Source: Brachionus plicatilis
Taxonomy: Eukaryota > Rotifera > Eurotatoria > Ploima > Brachionidae
Assembly: GCA_010279815.1 (NCBI GenBank)
Contig: QEOQ01000122.1
Location: forward strand, 503,750-567,749
DNA: 64,000 bases
Direction: 5' to 3'
Both the position numbers and the translations under genes were made by a program. The notes beneath the pieces are model-generated. The model saw only the letters and a list, made by a program, of their open reading frames with translations. It made no database searches and was not told the origin of the DNA. Shown piece by piece: positions 12,626 to 24,152 of this stretch. Position 1 is the stretch's first letter. Each line of letters begins with the position of its first letter.

Positions 12626-13779
12626 TTTGAAAAAGTTATTTTTGATTTTATAAAAAATTGAAAAAACACATAAATTAGAGCAAAAAGTAAATGTTATACA
12701 AAAAATTGAATAATTTTGAGTATATAAATTAAATATTCTAGAAAAATTGCTTGAAAAATAAAAATTGTTTTGTCTTTTTAGTAATTTTAGGTAAATTTTC
12801 CTTTTTAACCTTAATTTACGTAAATTAGCGGAAAATTACCAAAAATTTGGTTGACATAGTAAAAATATTTGTAAATATTTTTGAAAAAATTCAATAAATT
12901 TTTTATCATTTCCCTCGCTCCTTTATGGAAGAGGATTAAACTTACATAAAAAAGTGAACATTAAAAAACACCACTTAAATATGAAAATGAACGTTGAACA
13001 TATTAGATCAGAGAAAAAAAAACATAAAGTTTAGTATTATTTTTTGAAAAAGTTAAAAAAGATAAATTGTTTCTTCAATAGTGAAAAAACATAAGTTTAT
13101 TTTTCATCTGAGAAAAAAAAACACATAATAATGAATTTTTTTGACCACTGTGTGCAATGAAGTTGAATTAGATTTTTTCTTTAAACAATTCAATCTTATT
13201 GCTTCGAATCATTCAAATTTAAATAATTGTCAAATTTGTTGTCACGCTTTATGAGCGAGTATTTATGTTTTATTTTCTATTTAAGATAACGATTAAAATA
13301 TTTTTGTTTTTAATTCACTTTTTTACTTTGACAAATAAAATTGACTTATGTTTTCTAACAGTTATTCAATATTTCTATATGCTTTTTTCACGTTTCAATA
13401 AATTACAAAAAATATATGTGTCTGTCTCTTTGTTTATGTTTATTTATCTCACTATATGTTAATTTCAACTTATTGTTGCCCTCCTTTAATGGCAACAACT
13501 CCTGAGTTGATTCACGAAATCATTGGAAGCTTGTAACTATCTTATTGCACACATTATTGAAAATGACCAAACATTCAAAATTAAAAACTAGCTCAGTTAA
13601 CGAGTTTTTTTCATTTCTTCTCTGCTTCCTGCGCTTCACCTCCTCACCTCCTATGATGGCAAGAAATAATACCAGAGAGTCCTAAAAAAGCCCTATAGAA
13701 AAGGTATAAAAATGATTTGTAAATTGGCGAGGAATAGGACTTTTACTAAAGCAAGAAAAGCGCTTTGCAGTATAAAGAT
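12626..13779. other. AT-rich spacer
   Basis: No gene seen. A ttacgtaa-type cluster lies at 12780-12855. The open frame at 13265-13462 is low-complexity hydrophobic translation of A/T-rich DNA. Confidence 0.5.
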
Positions 13780-14832
13780 GAAATGGAAAGATTCAGGATC
13801 ACTTTGGATGCTATACTTAGAGAAGAACAAGTAGAATTTAGACGATGTATGCATAGATCAGGGATTTGCACTTAGGAACATAAAAGAAAAAAGTCTGAAA
13901 TGGAAAAGACTCTAGTATCTTTGCTTGATTGACTTCAGGAAAGCCTTTGGTAACATACATAGAGAAACCTTGTGAGCCACATTAAGATCTTATGGCCTGC
14001 TATATAGAAAATATAGAAGATGAATAACTTGATAAAACTTTTCCACGAAAAATTCGAGGAAAGCATGATGGTGGAAAAAAGACAATCTGAGAGCTTCAAA
14101 GTGTGTACAGGAGTCAGATTAGGGTGGGTTAAGCAGCAAAGCTTGTAGACTATGACTTAAAAAAAAACAAATAAGCATATGAAAGATTACAAGATATTTG
14201 ATAGAGAGAATACTTCTTTTAATAAACAGTTTTCAAAAGTAGAAGATCTGACTCATAAAATTTGCACTGAATATGATTTAGCATTCAGTGTTATTTTGAT
14301 TGAATGGTGCCTTGAGGGTAACAACAATGGACTAATCGACTCGATAAAATACTATTTTTATTTAATAGAATATTGTATGTTGAATAATCTTGTTAATTTT
14401 TTTGTATATAATAAACTGAATTTTTTACTTAATTGTAAAATGGATATTTAATTTTCTATTAATTTTTATTTCGATTTGTCCATGGGACTTAAACTTTAAT
14501 TAAATAAATAAATAAATATGAAGACGCAAGACTTGGCGAATAGCGCTAAACCAACTGAATCCGAAATTAATAATAAATGAAACCAAAACAAAAGTCTTGT
14601 GTATAAACACCAAATTGGAAACCCTGATCACCGCCATTCACTAATTCACTTAGTAAGCATCATCAGTACAGCGATGGGAACACCATTAAGTCAATGCATT
14701 AGAAATAAAAGACCGTGATGACTTGATCATGTACATAAAATAAAAGAAATACAGATATCAAAAAGAATCTTTCAACAGTCAACTCAAGAACAACGCAAGA
14801 AAAGACCACCAGGAGTTGGGAATTGACTTAAT
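13780..14832 (+). pseudogene. Decayed LINE reverse transcriptase, broken by an insertion
   Basis: Across shifting frames it reads RITLDAILREEQVEFRR (about 13795), IDFRKAFGNIHRETL (13930), a decayed FEESMMVEKRQSESFKVCTG with GVRLG (14055-14125), then, after about 350 bp of foreign sequence, EDAQDLANSAKP (14520) and VSIISTAMGTP (14655). This is the order of a LINE reverse transcriptase: fingers, motif A, motif B region, thumb. Stops and frameshifts are numerous, and the catalytic ADD box is lost at the insertion. Copy C carries the same pseudogene from 29508. Confidence 0.7.
14162..14520 (+). repeat. LINE 3' untranslated end inserted into older LINE
   Basis: A segment ending cttaaactttaattaaataa followed by (aaat)n interrupts the pseudogene around it. 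Parts recur at 25535-25760 and at 31140-31415. The (AAAT)n tail and the break of the host frame suggest a 5'-truncated LINE end. The 90-residue open frame inside is not recognisable as a protein. Confidence 0.5.
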
Positions 14833-14834
14833 AA

Positions 14835-15886
14835 TTGACTTAATTTATGATACAATTTTACTTAATTTCAAATAAAAATTTGAATTGGATTCTTCCACCT
14901 CATTGTGAGACTCATTTGACGCGATGCCTTTTGATTTGCATTTAGGGAAATTGAGTTAAAATTTGGGGCAATAAGTTAATTTGAGGATATTCCGACCGCT
15001 GGTTGGCTTAAAAAAATTTGCCGCCGTTCACCACTAATTTTATTTAATATTAAAATGATAAATAACTTTTGGGCCATTTTTTATTCGATCTATGATCATT
15101 ATAATCTTATTTTATTTGTCACAAAAATAGCAACAAAACAATTATTTTTAGTAAAAAGTTTTAAATTTTTTTTCAAATCAATGTTATCGAGTCTAATTCA
15201 AAAGAAATTAAAAATGCATAGAAAAAGGAAAACAAAAAAAAGGTGAAAAAAGAAGAGAACACAATTAAGTTTAAAATATATAGAAAAACACACTTATAAA
15301 AATCGTTATTCACCCAAATTATTTAAAAATGTAAAAATTAAAATAAAAAAATTATTTAGACGAGAAAAACGCACAAGAAATAACTTTAATTTAATTTATT
15401 TATTTATTTGAATTAACCTCCATTGTGGAGAAGAAAATGAAAAAAAATTTAAAGCCTTTTGAAATTTATTTTTCAATATGCTTTCAAATTAGATATTTAT
15501 AATGAATAACGAAATGATTAAGCGTAATAAAGCTTTAAAATGTTGAAACGAAAAAATATCCACAAAATTAAATATTTAATATGCAAGAATCAGAATATTT
15601 TTTTTCATTTTTAATTAAATATTTGATTAAAAAATTTAATTAAAAAGGTTTGCAATTTTGATAATAATAATACGACACAAAAGACATCCAAATTTCAGAA
15701 GAATATTTATTCGACTAAAAGATTTTATAAATTGTGAAGATACATTGTGATATATATGAATAATACTTAAGAAAATATTTAAATGTTATTATTATTAATA
15801 AAAATTGCTAAGATATTTGCTGAAAAACAGCATTTTTAGAAAACATGTAATATTTTAAAAAAATTTTGAAGAATTAAAAAAAATAT
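14835..15886. other. Spacer upstream of chitinase/vWA gene 1
   Basis: No gene seen. A short (ttta)n with ttgaattaacctccattgtg at 15395-15435 may be another LINE 3' tail. The open frame at 15055-15246 is not maintained with selection-like changes in the duplicate and is not called. Confidence 0.5.
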
Positions 15887-15896
15887 TGATATAAAT
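15887..15896 (+). promoter_or_regulatory. TATA-like core promoter of chitinase/vWA gene 1
   Basis: TGATATAAAT lies about 50-60 bp before the ATG. It is conserved at the same distance in gene 2 (32783-32792) and in the more diverged gene 3 (43854-43863). The stretch acaggaaaacgaatt between box and start is also conserved in all three. Confidence 0.55.
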
Positions 15897-15946
15897 CGAC
15901 GAATTTTTAAGACAGGAAAACGAATTAAAATTAAAAATCTTGAAAA

Positions 15947-17909
15947 ATGAAACTTTATTTTACTGGATTTGTTTTGACGATTATATCATGTTTGGCTTTC
16001 AAAATAGCAGCTCAACAATGTAGTAGTAGCTATGAACCATTTTTTAAAGGTACATGCATGCAACCGGGTGATTGTACAGGTGCCATACTCAACTACAAAT
16101 GCCCTGGAAAATTGAGATGTTGTATTCCAGAGAATGATACAATAAATGCAATGCCATTATTTGTTACCAAGTCCGAGTTGGAAAATATTCTATCTTTTAA
16201 AAACAACAGAATTGAATATATTAGTAAAGTGTTAATAGGACCGAGTTCTACTAATCCAACATGCTTTCAGAAAGCATTTTATTTAAGTCAGCTGGCCCAT
16301 GAGTCAAGTAATTTTATGGAATCTGAAGAATTGGGAAGTGATTCTAGTTTTAATGCAAATTATGATGGAGTGAATGGAAACAAAAATCCAGGAGATGGTA
16401 ATATTTGATTATTTTTTATTTCTTTTTAATGACCCTTGTTTTAATTTAAAAGGTGCTAAATATAAAGGAAGAGGCTTCATACAATTGACTGGTCGATCTA
16501 ATTATCAAAAAGCTGGACGTGATCTTGGCATCGATTTAGAAAACCAACCTGAATTGGCAGCCTTTCCTTCAATTGCTTCAAAAATAGCCAAATGGTTTTG
16601 GCAATTTGGCACAAAAGAAAATCTAAACACATTTTCAGATGGTACTTTTTACGGATTTTCAAGGATAACAAGTTTGATTAATGGAGGCTTGAATGGTTTC
16701 AAAGAACGAGTAGAATTATTGGAAACAGCAGCAAAAACACTTCAATGTGGTGAATTAATGAAAGGCAGAGGTGAAAATTGTACAATCAATGGAAAACAAG
16801 GTGTTTGCAAGCCTATTTGTAATGTTGGAATGGTAGGTAAAAAATTCTGTGGTTGTAATGGCAAAACTGTGGCTAATCAGTGTCAAGGTCCAGCAAATAT
16901 TAGATGCTGTGATGAAAAATGTTCAAATAATATGGATCTTACATTTGTTCTAGATTCTTCTGGTAGTGTTGGTCGAGTTAATTTTGAAAGGGCTAAAACT
17001 TTTGTTGGTCAATTTGTTGATAAACTAGAAATTGGTCCAATTAAGACTCAAGTAGCTTTAGTTAAATATGCGACTTCGGTTGACATCGAAAACTATTTGA
17101 ATTCGACGAATTCAAAAAGCCCACTTTTGACATTTATTTCAAGAATTACTTACACCGGTGGATCAACAGCTACTGGCGATGCTTTGAACGCTTGTTTCGA
17201 TATTTATTCGCCTGCCAAAGGAATGAGAAATTCTTCGACAGGAGTCAGCAAAGTAATTGTTGTACTAACTGATGGTCAAAGTAATAGAGGAAGACAACCA
17301 ATTCCTGTTGCTGATGCATTAAAAGCGCAAAAAATCTCCATAATAAGTGTTGGAGTTGGACAAAATTTAAATTTAAATGAACTTAATGGCATATCGTCAA
17401 GAAATCGATTTTATAGAGCAAATGATTATAATCAAGTTTCCTTGATTTACGATGAATTAAATCAGGTATCATGTCTTCAGCCAGCAATAATTCCAAACAA
17501 AACTGCACCAATTGAAGTTGATAAAGACACTTTTAAATATTTTACATATAATATTCAAAATTTTAATTCAACTTTGGCTGTCTTTATTAATATAAACATT
17601 CTATTTGGAGATGTAAGGCTTTTTAGTTCTTTGACCAACGAGAATCCGAATGATTATGAATTTCTTGATTTGAGTGATATAAACACTAGAAGAAGTATTA
17701 ATGTGAAAGAAGACCAAAGTTTATTAGAGCTTGATTCAAAGTCAAATTATAGTCAAGTTTATATTGGTGTCAAAGGCTTAATGGATTACAATCAATTTTC
17801 AATCGATATCAATGAAATTAAAGAAGTGCCTTCTTACAATTATTCAAATAAGTTCAAATCAACTCTTTTTTTAACATGCATCATTTCTTTAATTTCTTAT
17901 TTTATTTAG
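15947..17909 (+). CDS. Secreted GH19 chitinase-like / vWA domain protein, gene 1
   Basis: Exons 15947-16397 and 16453-17909 with a 55 bp GT-AG intron; the join restores the GH19 sequence GDGAKYKGRGFIQLTGR. Product 635 residues. Signal peptide about 1-22; a Cys-rich module at 25-59 ending CPGKLRCC; a GH19 catalytic domain about 66-275 with HES (Glu119, expected proton donor), SEEL (Glu127/128, expected base) and a later LINGGLNG motif; a second Cys-rich module ending CQGPANIRCC; a vWA domain about 313-490 with MIDAS residues DSSGS 318-322, Thr389 or Thr391 and Asp424; and a hydrophobic C-terminal tail that may be a GPI signal or a membrane anchor. It probably binds or cleaves chitin or a similar glycan at the cell surface, while the vWA domain holds a partner through a metal ion. 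Activity is inferred, not shown. Confidence 0.9.
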
Positions 17910-18340
17910 AAAAAATTAATCTTATTATTTTCTCAATAAATTTATGAACAATTTAATTTTTACCTGATTATTATTTAAATTTTTTAACTCGAACTAGATA
18001 AACAAGGTCTTCTTTAAAAACAGCACCCGTCAAAAAAGATAAAAAAAAGCACCCTGTGTAAACCGCATTAAATATTATAAAATATCTTTTTTTTTTTATT
18101 AATTAATTTCTAACAACCTTAATTTTAATAAACATCAATTTTTATATTCAAAAAATATTGTCATTATATTAAATTTTCAAGTTTAAAAATAATTTGTACA
18201 AAACACTTTAAAACACCCTGCAACACCCTTTTGATTCTGATAGAGGACAAAAAGTTCTACTTGGCAAATTATTTTTCAAAAGGTCTGGACATGTGAAAAC
18301 CCTGTAAAAACCGCTAAAACAGTTTTAGACCGGATTTTTC
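17910..18340. other. Region downstream of gene 1
   Basis: An aataaa lies just after the stop (about 17935) and may serve as polyadenylation signal. Several caccct motifs (agcaccctgt, acaccctgca) recur before the inverted repeat starts. No gene. Confidence 0.5.
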
Positions 18341-18668
18341 AAAACACCCTGAATATTTCTTTTTTAAAAATGTTTTCAGTGAAAGAAACAACTTTTTTGT
18401 GGTTTCTGGGGTGAAGAAATACAATTTTGAGGTCGGTTTAACAAAATAAACTATCAATCATATGTAAATTTCTTCATTTTTTTGTATCTTGATTGCCATA
18501 ATAAATTTGTATCATAGCATATCATTCAATGAAAATATATTAAAAAAAATACATGAAACTTAAATTCTAAACAAATTTATCTTATTTACAAATTTCTCAG
18601 AGTTGAAAACCCTAGGTTGTAGTTTTTTTGCCTAAAAAATAGAAAAAATTCTCAAGAAAATTAGGGTG

Positions 18669-19262
18669 GGTAGTCAGACCTATCCGACAAAGTCACTTCC
18701 GACAAGTCATTTTCGACAAATCCCGATCCGACAATTTTTTATTAAATAATTAAATAAAAAATAATTAATTAAAAAGGTTTTAGCAGCGTTCATTGCACAT
18801 TATTCAATTTCCTTCATAATCGTCCTTGGTTTAATTTCTAAAATTTTTTTGTTGCCTTTTTGGTGACCAAAATCGGTAATTGGTTGTTTGGTAATGGTGT
18901 TTTCAAATTTTTTAATGGTTGCTAGGCAACCAGAAGATTCGTTTTCACTACAAATTCAAGATTTGTATCCAATTATCTTCGATTCATATTTAAATCGATA
19001 CTTTTCAGTTAAGTAACCAATACATAGTTTCCCTTTGGTGGTTTTAAACTTAATAAAAGTATTATCTTGACTTTGAGACTTATCAGTTAAAAAATTAATT
19101 TGGTGACAATACTATTTTTTTAGACAATTTTTATTTGATATTACTTAAAAGACTTTGTCGGAAAAGTAACTTTTTATTTAATTGTTAAATAAAAAATTGT
19201 CGGATCGTGATTTGTCGGAAATGACTTGTCGGAAGTGATTTTGTCGGATAGGTTTGCCAGCC
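18669..19262. mobile_element. MITE with TCCGACAARTCA repeat arms
   Basis: Both ends carry acctatccgacaaa followed by degenerate 15 bp repeats of form tccgacaagtcactt, inverted relative to each other. It is flanked by a perfect 8 bp duplication ttagggtg (18661-18668 and 19263-19270), showing insertion into the outer element. No open frame of note. It contains an RFX-type X-box. Confidence 0.8.
18918..18930. promoter_or_regulatory. RFX X-box-like site inside MITE
   Basis: gttgctaggcaac is two RFX half-sites in inverted orientation, a good match to the X-box bound by RFX factors of ciliated animals. It is carried by the mobile element; function here is unknown. Confidence 0.35.
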
Positions 19263-20013
19263 TTAGGGTGTATTGCTGAAGAGCAAAAATGCCAAAATCT
19301 TTTTAATCATGAAGTCTTGAAGCCTAATAAGAGACCAAAAAAATAGTCTTTATTTTTATTAAATTTCTCTTTTTTAATTATTAAAAAAAAATGTTGAAAA
19401 ATGTTTTTTATTTAAAAATTTAATTTCATATTATATTACAAAAAGTTACCCTAGAATCAACATTAAATTTTCCAAGTCAAAATTCAATAATCTTATAGTC
19501 GGCTCTTGAGGGCCTGGATTGGCTAAATCATGATTAATAGTTTATTTTGTTAAACCGACCTCAAAATTGTATTTCCTGACCCCAGAAACCTCAAAAAGCT
19601 GTTTCTTTCACTGAAAAACATTTTTAAAAAAGAAATATTCGGTGTGTTTTAAAATTTAAAGTTCTAAAATTATTTTTCTTTTTCCAAAACGGTCCGCTTA
19701 ATCGCCAATTTTTCTCCATTTTTTTATAAATAATCAAACCCATTTTTGATTACAAAACTATTTTTTACTAATTTTCAGCTCTCTATTGCAGCCACGGAAA
19801 AAAAACACACTCGAAAGAATAGACTTTCAAAACTCAAATTTTTACCAAATGTGGTTAGCATAAAAAGTCAAGTTTAGCCATATGTTTTGTAAAGGAAGAT
19901 AAAAATTTGACAATGACTCAAAAGATGATGAAAATTTTACCAAATTGTTCATAAACGAGTCTCTTTTGTTTTAAAGTAAGAGATATTTGATGCTGTTTAA
20001 CTGGAATGGCCCT

Positions 20014-20204
20014 TCAGATATTCAATAATTTCTCATGATATTGAAGAGCATCTATCAAAACGCTTTCCAGGTTAGAGGAAACATCTAAATCAGGTCTTTT
20101 GAGAGCGTTCCAGAGCATAAAAATATTTATGGATCTGTTAATTTCCAAATCATGGAACGAGTTGGTCACAATCTTATATTTTGATTTTTTTAAAGCTATT
20201 TCAA
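20014..20204 (-). CDS. Possible terminal exon of an unrecognised gene
   Basis: A 62-codon open stretch on the minus strand ends at a TGA (20014-20016) and is preceded by a plausible ttataag acceptor. The residues are mixed and protein-like (for example SFHDLEINRSINIF and NLESVLIDALQYHEKLL), unlike translated A/T spacer. No family recognised, and upstream exons were not found. It is duplicated at 36913-37103. It could equally be a remnant of an old element. Confidence 0.3.
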
Positions 20205-20643
20205 CTTATAAATAAAATTACTCAAAATAAAGTTATTCAGAAGAGTTATTTTAATTCACATGTATATTATTTAACTTATTCAAAAGTAGACTCTTTAAAA
20301 TTGAATTTGAAAATATTTGATCTAAAAAATTTTAAAAGAACCTTTTGAATTAGTACAAAATGTCGCAAAGCAATACTCCAAGACTAAATTTTCCGAAATA
20401 TTTTTTTAAAAATCTTACTGAAATTTTAGTAAATTTTCGTACTATAGATCGTAAGAATATATAGAAAAGAAAATATTTAAACAAAAAATAAATAATTTCT
20501 AAAATTAATTCTTTGTAACTTTTTCAAAAATTTAAAATTCCGGAAGATGATGACTTTTTCTCTTTAAACTATCTTTTTAAACGATCTTTTAGTAATTATA
20601 CAGCGGTTTAGCTTATGCATGCATTGAGAAATCAATAAAATTT

Positions 20644-21393
20644 CAAAATAATTAATTATTTTCTTAAATTTTATATTTATTCGTCAAAAACATTCAAGCG
20701 ATTCAATTCAATTTTTCTCAATTTATTTTGGGGAATATATCAATATGTCTTGTTTTTTTTTTGATGGTTTAAAATCTTTAGCATCATTTTCTGTTTATTC
20801 AGAGTCATCACGATCTTGACACATTTGCGGCGATGGATATCTATTGAAAAGACTGATTAACTCTTCATTTATTCCAATTAAAATTAATAATTTATTAAAA
20901 TTTACAATATTATTTAGAGTATTTATTTACAATATTTATAATAAAATATAATTTTTTTTAATATTTATATTTATAATAGAATATGGTTTAATTTTTTGTA
21001 TATTACAAAAAATTAACTGCCCTAACAAAAAAGCATATTTTATGAACGGAAAATGATAAAAATATGACCTTAGGATCATAAGAGAGCTAAAAATGTTAAG
21101 AATATGACTATTTTGTTTGTTTTTTCAAAAGAAAATTTTAAGGCCTGGGACACTGAGCTCAAAGAATAGCAGGTACGTTTTTGGCCCGAGAAAAGTCCAA
21201 GTATACACAAGTCGATACCAATACCAAAAAAAATCAACTAGAAGAGTTAGTTAACAAGTGTGTAAAATTTGAGCCTTCTCCGATTATCCTTTTATATTTT
21301 TTTTTAACTTAGAAATTTGTCCAAAACATTATGACTCACCCGTTAATATAAAAAATAATTAAAAAGAAAAAAAAGATAAAAAATTTATTAATT
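20644..21393. other. AT-rich spacer between the duplicated regions
   Basis: No gene seen. Confidence 0.5.
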
Positions 21394-21430
21394 AATTATT
21401 GATCAAATTTCATTTTTCAAATTTAATGAG

Positions 21431-21768
21431 AACATTTTTACATACATAATTAAATTTTATCGCAGAATTTTACATTTTTATAAAATATAAAGCTTTATTT
21501 TTAAATTTTTGATAAAGAATTGTGATCGAAATTTAATTGTGCATTTAAAATGCTTTGATCAAATTTGAAAAATGAAATTTAATCAAAAATTTTACTTATG
21601 AACAAAAAAATTAATCAAAAATTTCAACTTTTTTTCTTTTTTGAATTAACAAATTTAACTTTAAAAATTAAATCAGTAACTAAATTTGATCGTTGTAAAC
21701 CAAATTTAATTTTTTAAACATTTCACAAAATTATTCGGTAAGAAGTATTTTGAAATTATATCGAACTA
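21431..21768 (+). repeat. Left copy of a very long target-site duplication
   Basis: It is repeated at 23804-24109 on the other side of the LINE, ending at the same base (cgaacta). Both share acatacat, aagaattg and gaaatttaatc where copy A has acacacat, aaggattg and gaaaattaatc. A 32 bp insertion (about 21595-21626) accounts for the length difference, 338 against 306 bp. Confidence 0.85.
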
Positions 21769-23803
21769 TGAATATGAATATGAAGGAGAGACTACAATCT
21801 GATATTAGAATCAGATGAAGAAGAATAACCAATGGGTTATTCGACTATAGTAGTATCATTAGCCGCCAATTGCTGGGATCTGAATTTGTCAAACTTGTCT
21901 TTGAATGCATTTGTTGATTTTGCAGAAACTACAGTGTCCGGTAGCTCGTTCCATAACGAAGCTACTCTGTTCGTGAAGAAGTTTTCTCTAGGTTTTGACA
22001 AGCAAAGTTGCTTCCTGAGTCTTGGTTTTTTACGTAGATTCATTGATGAGTGATTGATTTTAGGAGTTTGGCTTGAATCTGCGAAGGCATGCAGGTGAAC
22101 ACTGCTCTGTTTACTGACAATTTTGAATAGTTGGATTGCATCACCTCTTTTCCTTCTACTTTCAAGCGTAGGGATACCAATTTTTGCTAATCTTGAGAAA
22201 TAATTGAGATTTCTGAGACCAGGCACTAGTTTGGTAGCTCTACGTTGGACCTTTTCAAGCCTTTTAATGTCTTTCTTTTGCAAAGGATTCCAGGCTGCTG
22301 TACAGTTTTCAAGATGTGGTCTTACAAACGCAGTGAAGAGTCTTCTAAAGTTGTCCGTTGTCCAAAATTTAAAGGCATTTTTGAGTTGAGCAAGGACTCC
22401 ATTAGCCATCTGGATTGCCTTTTCTATCTGCTCAGTCCATTTAAGCTTATTATTTATCATGATACCTAAATCTCTTTCCAAAGACGTCTGTTCTAATACA
22501 TGACTGTGTGAAGCATCTTTTTTCATGGTGAAAGGTATTTGAAGGGTGCCTTTTGATCCAAATCGCATAATTTTACATTTCTTTTGGTTAAACTTCATAT
22601 GCCAAGTGTCAGCCCAGTTAACTATATTGTCAATATCTTCTTGAGCAAGTTTCAGGTCAAGCGAATTACGTATTGTGGAGATAAGTTTACTGTCGTCAGC
22701 AAAAAGTTTACATGTATTTCGTACTGATTCAGGCATGTCATTTATAAAAATGATAAATAGCAACGGTCCAAGGACCGATCCTTGAGGCACACCACTAAGG
22801 ACCTTTAGCCATTTTGAGCTAGATTTACCAACAGTTACTCTTTGCGTTCTATTTGTTAGAAAATCTTTGAGCCAATTAAGAATTTTACCTGAAAAGCCAT
22901 AGCATTCAAGTTTGGTCAGCAGTAAGTCGTGTACCACACTGTCGAAAGCCTTGGCAAAGTCAAGGAACACAAATAATGCTTGAAAACCTCGGTTTAGGGC
23001 TTCAGTGATCAAGTCTAGACTTTCCAAAAGATTGGTGGTGCATGACTTACCAAAGACAAAGCCATGTTGCTCATTTGTGAGCAGTTTATTTGCTTCCAAG
23101 TGAGCCATCATTTCATTGCGGATTAGCTTCTCCATGATTTTGCCTATTATAGAGGTTAGGGAAATAGGACGGTAGTTGCTGGGATCACTTTTCACGCCTT
23201 TCTTGAATATTGGCGTCACGTTGGCTTTCTTCCATATGGCTGGGACAACACCTTCATCGAAAGATTTAATGAAAAGAAATGACAGGACTGGGCCCAGGGG
23301 AACACTGCATTCTTTTAAGACTTTAGGATGAACCAGATCGGATCCGATTGATTTATGAGTATCCAGTTCAGAGAGTAATTTGCCTATTGTGTGACAGCTG
23401 AAAACATCATATGGGTTCATGTCAAAAATAATTTGTGTTCTTGATGATAGTTGTGGTTGTTTACTTACAGTTACAGTGTTGAAAGAGTTGTAGAAGGCTT
23501 CGTTAAGACAGTTTGCAATATCTTCTTCATTAATCAGCTGTTTTCCTTTCCGGTCCACAAGATATCTAATCTTGTCCTTGCATTTCTTTTGGTCATTAAT
23601 ATACGAGTATAGAAGCTTTGGGTTGGATTTACATTGTCTTACGATTTTCTTTTCATAACTTAACACTGTCTCTGCTACTAATTTTTTAACTTCATAGCAT
23701 TTTTTTTTGTAGGCGGATCTCAGAATAATAGCTGCACTCTTAGACGCCGCCCTAAGTTTGGAAAAAAGCTTAAATTTTTCCTTTGTTATCTTGTTATCTT
23801 ATC
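21769..23803 (-). mobile_element. 5'-truncated LINE flanked by about 306 bp duplication
   Basis: A minus-strand LINE whose 3' end is a short (ttcata)n-like tail at 21769-21785 and whose 5' end breaks off at 23803 in small repeats of gataacaa. The reverse-transcriptase frame reaches almost to the break; the endonuclease half is missing. Confidence 0.9.
21837..23798 (-). pseudogene. LINE reverse transcriptase, N-terminally truncated but open
   Basis: An uninterrupted frame of 653 codons with no natural start, entered from the 5' truncation. It encodes the linker, then a full reverse-transcriptase domain of CR1/L2/Jockey type: NYRPISLTSIIGKIMEKLI, motif A FLDFAKAFDSV, GVPQGSVLGPLLF, catalytic FADDS, then RPHLENCTAAW, LEKVQRRATK and ESRRKRGDAIQLFKI. 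The apurinic endonuclease domain needed for autonomous retrotransposition is absent, so this is a dead-on-arrival copy; its open frame says it is young. The annotated start is only the open-frame limit. Confidence 0.9.
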
Positions 23804-24109
23804 AACATTTTTACATACATAATTAAATTTTATCGCAGAATTTTACATTTTTATAAAATATAAAGCTTTATTTTTAAATTTTTGATAAAGAATTGTGATC
23901 GAAATTTAATTGTGCATTTAAAATGCTTTGATCAAATTTGAAAAATGAAATTTAATCAAAAATTTCAACTTTTTTTCTTTTTTGAATTAACAAATTTAAC
24001 TTTAAAAATTAAATCAGTAACTAAATTTGATCGTTGTAAACCAAATTTAATTTTTTAAACATTTCACAAAATTATTCGGTAAGAAGTATTTTGAAATTAT
24101 ATCGAACTA
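23804..24109 (+). repeat. Right copy of the long target-site duplication
   Basis: 306 bp matching 21431-21768; see that entry. It continues without a break into the rest of copy B. Confidence 0.85.
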
Positions 24110-24152
24110 GTTATTTATACTAAAATTAGCAAAAAAGTACCAAAACGATTCA

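Larger units (their letters stand above)
18341..19650. mobile_element. DNA element with about 120 bp inverted repeats, hosting a nested MITE
   Basis: Left arm 18341-18460 (with ttgaggtcggtttaacaaaa) and right arm 19529-19650 are about 90 percent reverse complements. No coding sequence is seen between them, and a second element (18669-19262) is inserted inside. Outer ends and target duplication are not resolved, because the arms fade gradually. The duplicate is at 35240-36549. Confidence 0.65.
13915..20643 (+). repeat. Large duplicated block, copy A
   Basis: Nearly identical to 29508-37540 apart from a 1290 bp LTR-element insertion in that copy and a handful of substitutions. It includes the chitinase/vWA gene, its intron, promoter region and the nested elements downstream. 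Copy A continues the LINE pseudogene without a break on its left side, so it looks like the older location. Confidence 0.95.

Noticed and set aside
14179..14451. 90-codon open frame after the old LINE
   Set aside because: It lies over a LINE 3' segment that recurs in fragments with frame-breaking changes at 25535 and 31140.
16374..16452. Separate second gene starting METKIQEM in the chitinase region
   Set aside because: That start lies within exon 1 in another frame and reads through the intron; splicing at 16397/16453 gives one continuous GH19 domain.
22204..22469. Plus-strand open frames over the LINE reverse transcriptase
   Set aside because: Shadows of the minus-strand coding sequence.
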